A DNA stretch of 64,000 bases, from NCBI GenBank assembly GCA_041396045.1, contig JAWKZI010000009.1, positions 1-64,000 on the forward strand. Reading direction: 5' to 3'. The position numbers and the translations under genes were made by a program. Position 1 is the first letter of the stretch, and the number at the start of each line of letters is the position of its first letter. Below the pieces are notes generated by a model. The model saw only the letters and a list, made by a program, of their open reading frames with translations. It ran no database searches and had not been told where the DNA came from. The DNA is from SHZI01 sp041396045. GTDB taxonomy: Bacteria > Pseudomonadota > Gammaproteobacteria > Steroidobacterales > GCA-2729495. Shown here one piece after another: positions 17,817-26,458 of this stretch.

Positions 17817-19163
17817 ATGTTTGAATCCCTGAGCGGCCGGTTGCGTAGCGTCGTCGACCAGGTGCGCGGTCGCGGGCGTCTGACCGATGACAATATCCAG
17901 GAGACAGTCCGGGAAGTACGCCGCGCGCTGATCGAGGCTGATGTGGCGCTGCCAGTGGTCCGCCAGTTTGTCGACCAGGTACGACAACGTGCACTGGGAG
18001 CAGACGTACTCAGCAGCCTGACCCCGGGCCAGGTCTTCGTCCGCATTCTTCATGAGGACCTTACTAGAACCCTGGGCGACGGAGTGGCTGAACTCAACCT
18101 CCGCCAGCAGCCTCCCGCCGTGGTCCTTCTGGCCGGGTTGCAGGGGGCGGGCAAGACCACCACGGCTGCCAAGCTGGCGCTATATGTCCAGGAGAGACTG
18201 AAAAAGCGGGTTGCGCTGGTCAGCACTGACACGAGGCGCCCCGCTGCGATTCTTCAGCTTGAGCGCCTGTCAGCGTCCATCAAGGTGCCATTCCTGACAG
18301 CAGATACCAGTCTGGGGCCGGTAGGCATTGCAGAGGCTGCACTGTCTTCCGCGCGCCGCGACCAGATAGAAGTCCTGATTGTCGATACGGCAGGCCGTAG
18401 CCGGCTTGACACGGAGTTGCTCGAAGAACTTGGCAGTCTCCGTACCCGCATTGATCCGATCGAGATCCTGTTTGTGGTCGACAGCATGGCTGGTCAGGAT
18501 GCGGTCAACGCCGCACAAGCCTTCTCCGGGATCCTGCCGCTCACCGGTGTGATTCTGACCAAGACCGATGGTGACGCCAGGGGCGGCGCGGCCTTGTCGG
18601 TCAAGACAATTACCGGACAGCCTATCAAGTTCCTGGGCAGCGGCGAGGCTGTAGAAGCGCTGGAGCCGTTCTACCCGGACCGGATGGCATCACGCATTCT
18701 TGGTATGGGAGATGTCTTGAGCCTCGTAGAGGAGGTGCAACGCAAGGCCGACCACGACTCGGCAGCACGCCTCGCGAAAAAGGTGTCCTCCGGCAAGCAG
18801 TTCGACATGAACGACCTGCGCGCCCAGCTCGAGCAGATCACTGGCCTCGGCGGGATGGAGGGGCTATTGGAAAAGCTGCCACTGCCTGGCGGAATGTCGG
18901 CGGGAAAGCTGGCCGGGCAATTGGACGGGCGCATGCTGCGGCGCCAAATCGCCATTATTGATTCCATGACGCCGCGGGAGCGCCAGCGACCCGGAATTCT
19001 GGATGGGTCTCGCCGCCGACGTATTGCCGGAGGCGCTGGCCAGCCCGTACAAGAGGTCAACCGGCTCCTGAAGCAACATGCCCAGATGCAGAAAATGATG
19101 AAAAAGCTGGGCAAAGGGGGCCTCAGAAGGCTCATGCAGGGGCTGCCCGGGATGCCTCGCTAG
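17817..19163 (+). CDS. ffh: Signal recognition particle protein Ffh
   Basis: Ffh binds 4.5S RNA and signal sequences and delivers ribosomes to FtsY at the inner membrane. The N-domain occupies residues 1-85. The GTPase carries GLQGAGKTTTAAKL near 107, DTAGR near 190 and TKTDGDARGGAALS near 247. The methionine-rich M domain from about 300 includes GSRRRRIAGGAGQPVQEVNRLL, which contacts the RNA. At 448 residues it is complete. The partner RNA gene lies at 53.3 kb. It begins the ffh-rpsP-rimM-trmD-rplS block. Confidence 0.97.
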   Translation: MFESLSGRLRSVVDQVRGRGRLTDDNIQETVREVRRALIEADVALPVVRQFVDQVRQRALGADVLSSLTPGQVFVRILHEDLTRTLGDGVAELNLRQQPPAVVLLAGLQGAGKTTTAAKLALYVQERLKKRVALVSTDTRRPAAILQLERLSASIKVPFLTADTSLGPVGIAEAALSSARRDQIEVLIVDTAGRSRLDTELLEELGSLRTRIDPIEILFVVDSMAGQDAVNAAQAFSGILPLTGVILTKTDGDARGGAALSVKTITGQPIKFLGSGEAVEALEPFYPDRMASRILGMGDVLSLVEEVQRKADHDSAARLAKKVSSGKQFDMNDLRAQLEQITGLGGMEGLLEKLPLPGGMSAGKLAGQLDGRMLRRQIAIIDSMTPRERQRPGILDGSRRRRIAGGAGQPVQEVNRLLKQHAQMQKMMKKLGKGGLRRLMQGLPGMPR

Positions 19164-19281
19164 GCACGTTGCCGGCAACGTAGACCCGCAGCACGGGTGT
19201 CAATACGCCGGATTTCGAGTAATATTCCGCGGTTAATCGGGCTCGACCGATCCCGAACTGCCACAAGGAAACTCAAGAGCA

Positions 19282-19578
19282 ATGGTTACTATCCGTCTGT
19301 CCCGCGGAGGCGCCAAGGGGCGGCCCTTCTATCATGTTGTTGCCAGCGATTCCCGTCGTCCACGTGATGGGCGCTATATCGAGCGTCTGGGCTTTTTCAG
19401 CCCGATTGCCACCGCGTCTGAAGAACGGGTGCGCATTGATCTTGGACGCTACGACTACTGGATTGGTGTCGGCGCGCAGCCTTCAGATAGAGTCGCCGCA
19501 TTGGCGAAGGCATATCGCCTGCAAACCCCGACCGCTACAGGTGGCGGGTCTGGTCAAGGACCAGCCAAGGCTGCCTGA
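19282..19578 (+). CDS. rpsP: 30S ribosomal protein S16
   Basis: A 98-residue protein starting MVTIRLSRGGAKGRPFYHVV and continuing ASDSRRPRDGRYIERLGFFSP, the S16 signature. S16 is needed for 30S assembly. The C-terminus has a short Gly/Ala-rich tail. AAGGAAA lies about 12 bases before the ATG. It is followed by rimM, trmD and rplS, the standard order. Confidence 0.97.
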   Translation: MVTIRLSRGGAKGRPFYHVVASDSRRPRDGRYIERLGFFSPIATASEERVRIDLGRYDYWIGVGAQPSDRVAALAKAYRLQTPTATGGGSGQGPAKAA

Positions 19579-19595
19579 ACTCCGATCGATCGGAG

Positions 19596-20165
19596 TTGGC
19601 AGGTCAGCCGGAAATGGTCGGTCAACCTGACACAGAGAGCCAGTCGGAGTGGTCAGGCAGGCGTGTCGCCATTGGGAAAGTATCCGGCCTGTTTGGCGTC
19701 CGTGGCTGGCTGAAGGTGTACTCGTACACTTCGCCCCGGGCAAATATTGTCGCGTACAGCCCCTGGGTCCTGCGCAAGGACGGCAGCGAAATGGTCCATA
19801 CGGTGGTAGCAGGTCAGGCCCACGGTGACGGCATAGTTGCCCAGCTTGCCGGCATCGTGGATCGTGAAACGGCAGCACTGCTGGTTGGCTCGGAAATTGA
19901 AGTAGATCGTGCCACTTTGGGGCCGCCTCCGGCGCAGGCAGTTCCGGGTGAATATTTCTGGTTCGACCTGCACGGAATGGAAGTCAGCACGGCAAGCGGC
20001 AAGCGGTTGGGCGTGGTCGACCACCTCGTCGAGACGGGCGCCAACGATGTGATGGTTGTGGTCGGTGAGGCAAGACATCTGGTTCCGTTCGTCTATGGCA
20101 GCGTGGTGCTGGCGGTGGACACTGAAAGTCGCCGGATAACAGTCGACTGGGACGCTGGCTTTTAG
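19596..20165 (+). CDS. rimM: Ribosome maturation factor RimM
   Basis: RimM binds S19 in the 30S head and aids late assembly and 16S processing. VAIGKVSGLFGVRGWLKVYS and the C-terminal PRC-barrel (EYFWFDLHGMEVST, LVPFV, ITVDW) are present. The frame opens at TTG 19596 (189 residues); ATG 19614 would give 183 residues and may be the true start, since neither has a convincing ribosome binding site and the first 20 residues look unconserved. It sits between rpsP and trmD as usual. Confidence 0.94.
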   Translation: MAGQPEMVGQPDTESQSEWSGRRVAIGKVSGLFGVRGWLKVYSYTSPRANIVAYSPWVLRKDGSEMVHTVVAGQAHGDGIVAQLAGIVDRETAALLVGSEIEVDRATLGPPPAQAVPGEYFWFDLHGMEVSTASGKRLGVVDHLVETGANDVMVVVGEARHLVPFVYGSVVLAVDTESRRITVDWDAGF

Positions 20166-20196
20166 GGCAGGGTCCTTTCGAGGAGGAGATCGCGAC

Positions 20197-20943
20197 GTGG
20201 ACTTGGCAGTTGTTTCGCTGTTCCCGGGAATGTTCGCTCCGTTCGCTGAGTTCGGAGTGGTCGGGCGAGCCATTCGGCAGAATCTGGCGCGACTGACCAC
20301 CGTCGACCCGCGGGATTTTGCGACTGACGTGCACGGAACTGTCGACGATCGGCCCTACGGGGGTGGTCCCGGCATGGTTATTCGGGTAGAGCCGTATGCG
20401 TCGGCGATTGCAGCTGCGCGGAAGTTGGTGCCGGCAAACAGCCCGGTCGTGTTTCTGAGCCCCCAGGGAGTACCCTTCGATCAGGCCATGGCGCAGAGAT
20501 TTTCAAACCTTGAGGGCCTGATACTGGTCGCTGGCCGCTATGAGGGATTTGACGAGCGACTGGTCGAGGCGGCGGCGGATGAAGAAATTTCAGTCGGTGA
20601 TTTCATACTTAGCGGCGGCGAGATTGCCGCGATGGCGGTTCTCGATGCCACGCTGCGACTTCGACCCGGCGTACTGGGCGATGAACGATCTGCCGATGCC
20701 GAGTCCTTTTCGACCGGTCTGCTGGATCATCCGCATTACACTCGCCCCGAGATAGACAACGGGAAACCGGTGCCACGCGTATTGCTGGAAGGTAACCACG
20801 AGGCGATTCGGCGATGGCGACGCAAACAGGCATTGGGCCGAACCGGCGATCGACGTCCGGACCTGCTCCGCCAACTGCAACTCAGCGCTGAGGATGCGCG
20901 ATTGCTTGAAGAGTACAGTGCTGAACGGGCTGCGGAGCGTTAA
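20197..20943 (+). CDS. trmD: tRNA (guanine37-N1)-methyltransferase TrmD
   Basis: TrmD makes m1G37 in tRNAs and so prevents +1 frameshifting; it is essential in most bacteria. The GTG start at 20197 follows a strong GAGGAGG ribosome binding site. MDLAVVSLFPGMF is the expected N-terminus, YGGGPGMV binds near residue 54, the knot motif LILVAGRYEGFDERL is near 108 and the SAM loop SVGDFILSGGEIAAM near 130. The 248 residues fit the family. Confidence 0.97.
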   Translation: MDLAVVSLFPGMFAPFAEFGVVGRAIRQNLARLTTVDPRDFATDVHGTVDDRPYGGGPGMVIRVEPYASAIAAARKLVPANSPVVFLSPQGVPFDQAMAQRFSNLEGLILVAGRYEGFDERLVEAAADEEISVGDFILSGGEIAAMAVLDATLRLRPGVLGDERSADAESFSTGLLDHPHYTRPEIDNGKPVPRVLLEGNHEAIRRWRRKQALGRTGDRRPDLLRQLQLSAEDARLLEEYSAERAAER

Positions 20944-21040
20944 GACCAGCGGTCAATTAATGCCGCACCGCACCCGTGAGTGAACCAGAGACTTGCTGAT
21001 AAACCAAATTAATCGTGCTGCACAACTGGAATGACTGAAC

Positions 21041-21385
21041 ATGGCAAATATCATTGAAAAACTAGAAGCAGAGTCGCTGAAGAGCGACATCCCGGATTTC
21101 TCGCCTGGCGATACGGTAATTGTGCAGGTGCGAGTGACTGAAGGCGCTCGCGAGCGGTTGCAGGCCTACGAAGGTGTGGTGGTTGCGCGCCGCAATCGTG
21201 GTCTCAACTCGTCGTTTACGGTGCGCAAGATCTCGCACGGTGAAGGCGTAGAGCGGGTATTCCCGCTGCACAGTCCAACGGTTGCTGAAATTACGGTCAA
21301 GCGCCGTGGCGATGTGCGGCGTGCGAAGCTCTATTACCTTCGCGATCGCAGCGGCAAGTCTGCCCGGATTCGCGAGAAGGTCTGA
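21041..21385 (+). CDS. rplS: 50S ribosomal protein L19
   Basis: A 114-residue protein with DFSPGDTVIVQVRVTEG, QAYEGVVVARRNRGLNSSF and TVRKISHGEGVERVFPLHSP, all typical of L19, which sits at the 30S-50S interface. The length is normal and the frame intact. It closes the ffh-to-rplS block. Confidence 0.97.
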   Translation: MANIIEKLEAESLKSDIPDFSPGDTVIVQVRVTEGARERLQAYEGVVVARRNRGLNSSFTVRKISHGEGVERVFPLHSPTVAEITVKRRGDVRRAKLYYLRDRSGKSARIREKV

Positions 21386-21402
21386 TCGGGTCGCTGGGGC
21401 CA

Positions 21403-22350
21403 GTGGCCGGCTCTCCTCCAGCCAGGGGGCTGGCCGGCCATATGCCCGGCTTGCTTGCCGGAGGTCTGGTCGGCAAGCCGGGCAGGCGGCCTGGCAGCAT
21501 CGGCAGCTCCTGCCTGGTAGCCGTATTGGTTTGCGCGGGAGTCAGTGGCTGTACCAACTTGATTGGTTCTGCAGCCAGCACCTTTGCCGGAGATCTCTCA
21601 ACGGCAATCCTGAGTCAGGATGATCCCGAACTCGTGCGGGAGAGCCTGCCCGCGTATCTTATTTTGCTGGATTCCCAGGCGGCGAAGCCTGATGCGGGTG
21701 CTGACCTGCTTGGAGCCGCTGCGTCCCTGTATGCCGCCTATGCGGTTCTTTTTGTCGACGATCCGGATCGTGCCGCGACGCTGGCCAGTCATGCCCGGGT
21801 CTATGGGGAGCGGGCCGCCTGCAAGGCCAGCGCCGCCGCCTGCAACCTATCAACTGTTCCTTTTGCTGAAGTCGAAGCACGCCTGGATCGTATCCGTCCG
21901 CGTGAATCTTCGGCGCTGTTCAGCTACGCCGTCGGTGCGTTGGCCTATGTACGTACACATAGTGATGATTGGCAGGCCGTCGCCGATCTGCCGCGGATCG
22001 AGGCCGTCCTTAACCGCCTGCTTGATATAGGTGATCCTGTTGATGCCGGCACGGTGAACAGCTATCTCGGTATTCTCAATACGCTGCGACCCGAAGCATT
22101 GGGGGGCCATCCAGAGCAGGGTAAAGCCTATTTCGAGCGGGCCATTGCACTGACCAACGGGCAGGATCTCAGTGTGCTGGTGGACTATGCCCGGAGCTAC
22201 GCCCGCCTGGTATATGACCGGGATCTTTATGACACACTGTTAAAACGGGTACTGGCCGCGGATCCACATGCGGGCAGGCGTACCTTGTTCAATACCTTGG
22301 CGCAGGAACAGGCAAAAGCTCTTCTTGCTGCTGCGGATGACTATTTCTAG
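21403..22350 (+). CDS. TatT-type TRAP-associated lipoprotein
   Basis: The T component of tripartite lipoprotein TRAP systems is a periplasm-facing lipoprotein of helical repeats that associates with the P subunit. The frame opens at GTG 21403 (315 residues); ATG 21442 is an alternative. A hydrophobic segment ends in the lipobox VSGC near residue 50. The mature part is wholly helical and repeat-like, with LGAAASLYAAYAVLFVDDPDRAATLASHARVYGERAAC, HPEQGKAYFERAI and YARSYARLVYDRDLYDTLLKRVL, which fit the TatT family. The TRAP P, Q and M genes follow directly, which strongly supports the call. Confidence 0.82.
   Translation: MAGSPPARGLAGHMPGLLAGGLVGKPGRRPGSIGSSCLVAVLVCAGVSGCTNLIGSAASTFAGDLSTAILSQDDPELVRESLPAYLILLDSQAAKPDAGADLLGAAASLYAAYAVLFVDDPDRAATLASHARVYGERAACKASAAACNLSTVPFAEVEARLDRIRPRESSALFSYAVGALAYVRTHSDDWQAVADLPRIEAVLNRLLDIGDPVDAGTVNSYLGILNTLRPEALGGHPEQGKAYFERAIALTNGQDLSVLVDYARSYARLVYDRDLYDTLLKRVLAADPHAGRRTLFNTLAQEQAKALLAAADDYF
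21445..21482 (+). repeat. Inverted repeat at the start of the TatT gene
   Basis: CCCGGCTTGC (21445-21454) and its exact reverse complement GCAAGCCGGG (21473-21482) flank 18 bases. In RNA this would be a 10-bp GC-rich hairpin, close to the candidate translation starts at 21403 and 21442. It could influence translation of the TRAP operon. It lacks a T run, so it is not a standard terminator. Confidence 0.45.
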
Positions 22351-22377
22351 GCCACTCACCCACGAAGGGAATCGCTG

Positions 22378-23427
22378 GTGATCCAGTTCCGATTGATGCA
22401 CTCCAAATTGATACTCCTGACAGCTGCGCTGATGCTGTCGTGCTTTGCCATCACGGTTTCGGCAACCGATCTGAAGATCGCCACGATTGCGCCCGAAGGG
22501 TCGAGCTGGATGAAGGAGTTGCGGACGGCTGCCCTGCAGGTCCGCGAACAGACCAGCGGGCGCGTTAGCCTCAAATTCTATGGCGGCGGGATCCAGGGAA
22601 ACGACAAAAAAGTATTGCGCAAGATGCGCATCGGACAATTGCAGGGTGGTGTATTTACCTCCAACGGCCTCGAAGAACGCTATCCGGACATCCAGATCTA
22701 TGGCTTGCCCATGTTGTTCAACTCCCAGGAAGAAGTGGACTACGTTCGGCAGAAGATGGATGCAAAACTCACCGCCGGACTTGACGAGATCGGACTCGTT
22801 TCTTATGGGTTTGCCGGGGGCGGCTTTGCATACTTCATGACCGGAAAGCCGGTGGCCGGCCTGAACGATCTCAAGGGGCAGAAAATCTGGGTGTCGGAAG
22901 GGGACAAAACCAGCTTCGTGGCAATGCAGGCCCTGCATCTGTCGCCCGTGATTCTGCCGATTACCGACGTACTTACGGGGCTTCAGACCGGGTTGCTGGA
23001 TATAGTCGCGGCGCCGCCTGTAGGCGCCGTTGTTCTGCAGTGGTATACCAAGACCAGATACATCACCGACGTTCCACTCAGCTATACGACCGGCGTATTG
23101 GTCATCGACAAGGCCGCACTCACGAAGGTCAGTCCCGGGGACCAGTCGGTACTGAAAGATGTACTGACGGACCTTCATGCACGCCTTGATCGTGACAACC
23201 GGACCGACAATGCCAAGGCAAGGCAAGCACTCAAGGCGAATGGCCTGAAATTTATAGCGCCGAACACGGCTGAAATCCCTGAGTGGCGTGCAGCCGTCGC
23301 GGCCGCCATGGATGACATGGCGGCTGACGGAGCGTTTTCCGCCAGCCTGCTCACCGAGATCCGGGGCTACTTGAAGGAATTCCGTAATGGCACCACGTCA
23401 CCGGCATCGGACGCTTCCCGCCGCTGA
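22378..23427 (+). CDS. TRAP transporter substrate-binding protein (DctP family)
   Basis: The periplasmic receptor of the TRAP transporter. The frame opens at GTG 22378 (349 residues); ATG 22396 is an equally plausible start. A signal peptide (MHSKLILLTAALMLSCFAITVSA) precedes DLKIATIAPEGSSWMKEL, the typical DctP start. MTGKPVAGLNDLKGQKIWV near residue 160 and the helical C-terminus also fit. Ligands in this family are usually carboxylates bound through a conserved Arg; the substrate here is not determined. It overlaps the next gene by one base (TGATG). Confidence 0.9.
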   Translation: MIQFRLMHSKLILLTAALMLSCFAITVSATDLKIATIAPEGSSWMKELRTAALQVREQTSGRVSLKFYGGGIQGNDKKVLRKMRIGQLQGGVFTSNGLEERYPDIQIYGLPMLFNSQEEVDYVRQKMDAKLTAGLDEIGLVSYGFAGGGFAYFMTGKPVAGLNDLKGQKIWVSEGDKTSFVAMQALHLSPVILPITDVLTGLQTGLLDIVAAPPVGAVVLQWYTKTRYITDVPLSYTTGVLVIDKAALTKVSPGDQSVLKDVLTDLHARLDRDNRTDNAKARQALKANGLKFIAPNTAEIPEWRAAVAAAMDDMAADGAFSASLLTEIRGYLKEFRNGTTSPASDASRR

Positions 23428-24002
23428 TGAGCCCAACGGACGCTGACGACCAGCTCACAGGCACCGGGTCTGATACTGGGACCGGCGCCGCCAACCAGGT
23501 CGCTCGCGGCGGACTGATCGAGCGCGTCAGTCGCTGGATCGAGACCGCACTTTTGACCGCCATTCTGCTTGCCATGATTGGCCTGGCCTCGGCACAGGTG
23601 CTGCTTCGGGGGTCTGTGGGCGGCAGTCTGGCCTGGGCAGACGAGACACTGCGATTGCTGGTGCTGTGGGCGGCGATGATCGGCGCAGTGGCTGCCAGTC
23701 GCGACAATGTTCATCTGCGCATTGATTTTCTTTCCAGATTTCTGTCGCCCGGCAACCGTCGGGTGGCGGCTGTCGTGGTTAATCTGTTTGCGGCCGGTAT
23801 ATCAGCCATTCTTGCCTGGCAGTCGTTGCGATTTGTCAACGGATCGCGTGAGTTCGACGATCAGGTTCTGGGCGATTGGCCCGCGTGGCCATTCCAGGTT
23901 GTACTTCCGATTGCATTCATGTTGATTGCCTATCGGTATATCCACGATATCTGGCGTCAGTTTCACGGTGGGACGCCATCATCCGGTGATCACGAAGCAT
24001 GA
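23427..24002 (+). CDS. TRAP transporter small permease (DctQ family)
   Basis: A 191-residue membrane protein with four hydrophobic segments (about residues 37-60, 70-95, 112-132 and 152-175) and the DctQ-like motifs AWADETLRLLVLWAAMIGA and DNVHLRIDFL. DctQ assists the large subunit in Na+-driven uptake. Its ATG overlaps the dctP stop, and its own stop overlaps the dctM start (ATGA), so the three are translationally coupled. Confidence 0.92.
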   Translation: MSPTDADDQLTGTGSDTGTGAANQVARGGLIERVSRWIETALLTAILLAMIGLASAQVLLRGSVGGSLAWADETLRLLVLWAAMIGAVAASRDNVHLRIDFLSRFLSPGNRRVAAVVVNLFAAGISAILAWQSLRFVNGSREFDDQVLGDWPAWPFQVVLPIAFMLIAYRYIHDIWRQFHGGTPSSGDHEA

Positions 24003-25258
24003 TCTTTACCAGCATTCTGCTGGTATTGCTCGCCCTGCTTGGCGCGCCGCTGTTCGCGATTATCGGGGCGGGCGCACTGCTGGGCTACCAGCAGGCGGGC
24101 GTCGACCTGACTGCCGTTCCAATCGAAATTTTCGGTATTGCCGAGACGCCGATACTTCTGGCGATTCCGTTGTTCACATTTGCCGGATATGTACTCAGTG
24201 AAAGTCAGGCAGCAGCACGCCTCGTACGGCTGAGTTCAGCGCTCCTTGGCTGGTTGCCGGGTGGTCTGGCCATGGTGGCCGTGGCGACGTGTTCATTGTT
24301 CACCGCCTTCACGGGTGGTTCAGGCGTCACAATCATTGCGATTGGTGCCCTGTTGTACCCGGCACTGGTACAGGCTGGCTACGGTGAGCGGTTTACCCTG
24401 GGTTTGGTGACTTCGTCTGGCAGTCTGGGTTTGCTCTTTGCCCCATCCCTGCCACTGATCATCTACGGCATCATTGCCGAGGTGCCGATCGACTCGCTGT
24501 TTGTTGCGGGGGTCGTGCCAGGGGTGTTGATGATGATTGCACTGGCAGCTTTCTGCCTGTGGCGCAATCGGGAAAATCGTCGTCCAATATCCGAGTTCTC
24601 GTGGCCGGAAGTCGGGGCAGCATTGCGCGCGGCCATTTGGGAGTTGCCCCTGCCGATCGTTGTTCTGGGTGGCATTTACAGCGGTTTCTTTGCGGTGTCG
24701 GAGGCAGCGGCCGTCACCGTAATTTATGTACTGATTACGGAACTTCTGATCTACCGGGAAGTGCCCTGGCGCCGCCTGCCATCCATCATCCGCAACTCAA
24801 TGGTCCTGGTGGGCGGGATCCTGTTGATCCTCGGTATTTCACTGGCTTCAACCAACTACATGATCGACGCACAGGTGCCGCAAAAACTCATTGGTGTCGT
24901 CACCCACTATATTTCGAGCCAGACCAGTTTCTTGCTGTTGTTGATCGCATTTCTGATGTTGATCGGGTGCATCCTGCATATCTATTCGGCACTGGTATTG
25001 ATCGTACCGTTGATTTTGCCAGTTGCTTCCCGGTACGGTGTCGATCCGGTGCATCTGGGCATCATTTTTGTCGCAACCATGGAACTGGGTTATCTGCTAC
25101 CGCCCATTGGACTCAATCTCTATATATCCAGCTTCCGTTTCCGCCGGCCGGTTCTCGAAGTTTGCATGGCTACTTTGCCATTCATGCTGATTTTGCTGGT
25201 TGCTGTGTTTTTGATTGCCTTCATACCGGCGTTGTCTCTGGCGCTGCTGCCCAACTAG
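23999..25258 (+). CDS. TRAP transporter large permease (DctM family)
   Basis: A 419-residue protein with about twelve hydrophobic segments, the ion-coupled translocation subunit. GGSGVTIIAIGALLYPALV, SSGSLGLLFAPSLPLIIYG and MELGYLLPPIGLNLYISS are recognisable family motifs, including the inverted-repeat hairpin sequences that bind Na+ and substrate. Length and topology fit. It completes the T-P-Q-M operon and is followed 19 bases later by a periplasmic dehydrogenase gene. Confidence 0.94.
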   Translation: MIFTSILLVLLALLGAPLFAIIGAGALLGYQQAGVDLTAVPIEIFGIAETPILLAIPLFTFAGYVLSESQAAARLVRLSSALLGWLPGGLAMVAVATCSLFTAFTGGSGVTIIAIGALLYPALVQAGYGERFTLGLVTSSGSLGLLFAPSLPLIIYGIIAEVPIDSLFVAGVVPGVLMMIALAAFCLWRNRENRRPISEFSWPEVGAALRAAIWELPLPIVVLGGIYSGFFAVSEAAAVTVIYVLITELLIYREVPWRRLPSIIRNSMVLVGGILLILGISLASTNYMIDAQVPQKLIGVVTHYISSQTSFLLLLIAFLMLIGCILHIYSALVLIVPLILPVASRYGVDPVHLGIIFVATMELGYLLPPIGLNLYISSFRFRRPVLEVCMATLPFMLILLVAVFLIAFIPALSLALLPN

Positions 25259-25277
25259 CTTTCAAGGGATATCGAAC

Positions 25278-26432
25278 ATGGTCCGATCTACAAGTTGCCT
25301 GTCGTTAATGGGTCTGCTGGTGGCCCTGGTGACGCCTGGTTATGCGATTCAGGCAGCGGATTCACCAGTCAGTTCGCCAGTACCAAAGGCTGCCGACTTT
25401 CTGCGGGTTCCGCCGGGCTTCAGCGCCGAAATATTGGTAGACAACGTTCCCAATGCCCGTTCGATGGCGTTGGCCCGGGGCGGCACACTTTTTGTCGGTA
25501 CGCGCTCAGGCGGAGTGGTGTATGCGGTCCGGGATGCGCTTGGTGCAAACCCGGTAGTGACGCGCTTTGCCGAGGGACTGTCGATGCCAAACGGTGTGGC
25601 AGTCAGGGATGGCGACCTGTACGTCGCGGAACAGAAAAGACTGATTCGCTATCGCAACGCCGAGGCACATTCAACGGATGCACCAGCCACGGCTTTGGTT
25701 CCAGAGGTACTCGGGTCACCATTGCCGTTCAAGGGCGTCCTGCATTCCTGGAAGTATCTGGCGTTCGGTCCTGATGGCAAACTTTATGTGTCGATCGGCG
25801 CACCCTGCAACGTATGCGTAGAGCCGGACTTTGGCATGATTCTGCGCATGAATGCCGATGGCAGCGACCGTCAGGTATATGCCTCGGGAATTCGAAACTC
25901 TGTGGGATTCACCTGGCAACCTGTTACCAAGGATCTCTGGTTTACCGACAACGGCAGAGACCTGCTGGGCGACGATGTGCCGCCGGACGAGTTGAATCGC
26001 GCGTCCAAACCCGGCCTGGATTTCGGATTTCCATATTGCCATGGGGGAACCATTCCCGATCCGAAGTTTGGCACAGCGGGGCAGTGCAGTTCCGCCGTCG
26101 CGCCAGTACAGAAACTTGGTCCGCATGTTGCCGCACTTGGTGTTCAGTTCTATCCGGGCCAGATGTTTCCCGCAGAGTATCGTGATCAAATAATGATTGC
26201 CGAGCACGGTTCCTGGAATCGAAGCAAGGCAGCGGGAAAGACCGGATACCGGATTACCCTGGTCCGCCTGGAGGGCAATCGTGCGGTGTCCTACACTCCT
26301 TTTATTGAAGGGTGGCTGGATGGTGAAGAAGTGCGAGGCAGGCCAGTCGATCTCTTGATTGCCCCTGATGGCGCCTTGCTGATCAGTGATGATCAGCGCG
26401 GTGTGATTTACCGAATCAGCTATACAGGCTAG
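25278..26432 (+). CDS. PQQ-dependent sugar dehydrogenase-like beta-propeller protein (sorbosone dehydrogenase type)
   Basis: The start at ATG 25278, after AAGGGAT, gives 384 residues with a signal peptide ending near AIQA, so it is probably periplasmic. The body fits the six-bladed GDH/sorbosone dehydrogenase fold: LRVPPGFSAEILVDNV, ARSMALARGGTLFVGTRSGG, LYVAEQKRLIRYR, SGIRNSVGFTWQPVTKDLWF and TDNGRDLLGDDVPPDELNR. Relatives oxidise aldoses or sorbosone with PQQ; the true substrate is unknown. A CNVC pair lies near residue 177. Placement after the TRAP genes suggests a linked sugar or sugar-acid substrate (inference). Confidence 0.82.
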   Translation: MVRSTSCLSLMGLLVALVTPGYAIQAADSPVSSPVPKAADFLRVPPGFSAEILVDNVPNARSMALARGGTLFVGTRSGGVVYAVRDALGANPVVTRFAEGLSMPNGVAVRDGDLYVAEQKRLIRYRNAEAHSTDAPATALVPEVLGSPLPFKGVLHSWKYLAFGPDGKLYVSIGAPCNVCVEPDFGMILRMNADGSDRQVYASGIRNSVGFTWQPVTKDLWFTDNGRDLLGDDVPPDELNRASKPGLDFGFPYCHGGTIPDPKFGTAGQCSSAVAPVQKLGPHVAALGVQFYPGQMFPAEYRDQIMIAEHGSWNRSKAAGKTGYRITLVRLEGNRAVSYTPFIEGWLDGEEVRGRPVDLLIAPDGALLISDDQRGVIYRISYTG

Positions 26433-26458
26433 TCAAAGCCAAATACCGGAGCGCAGGC

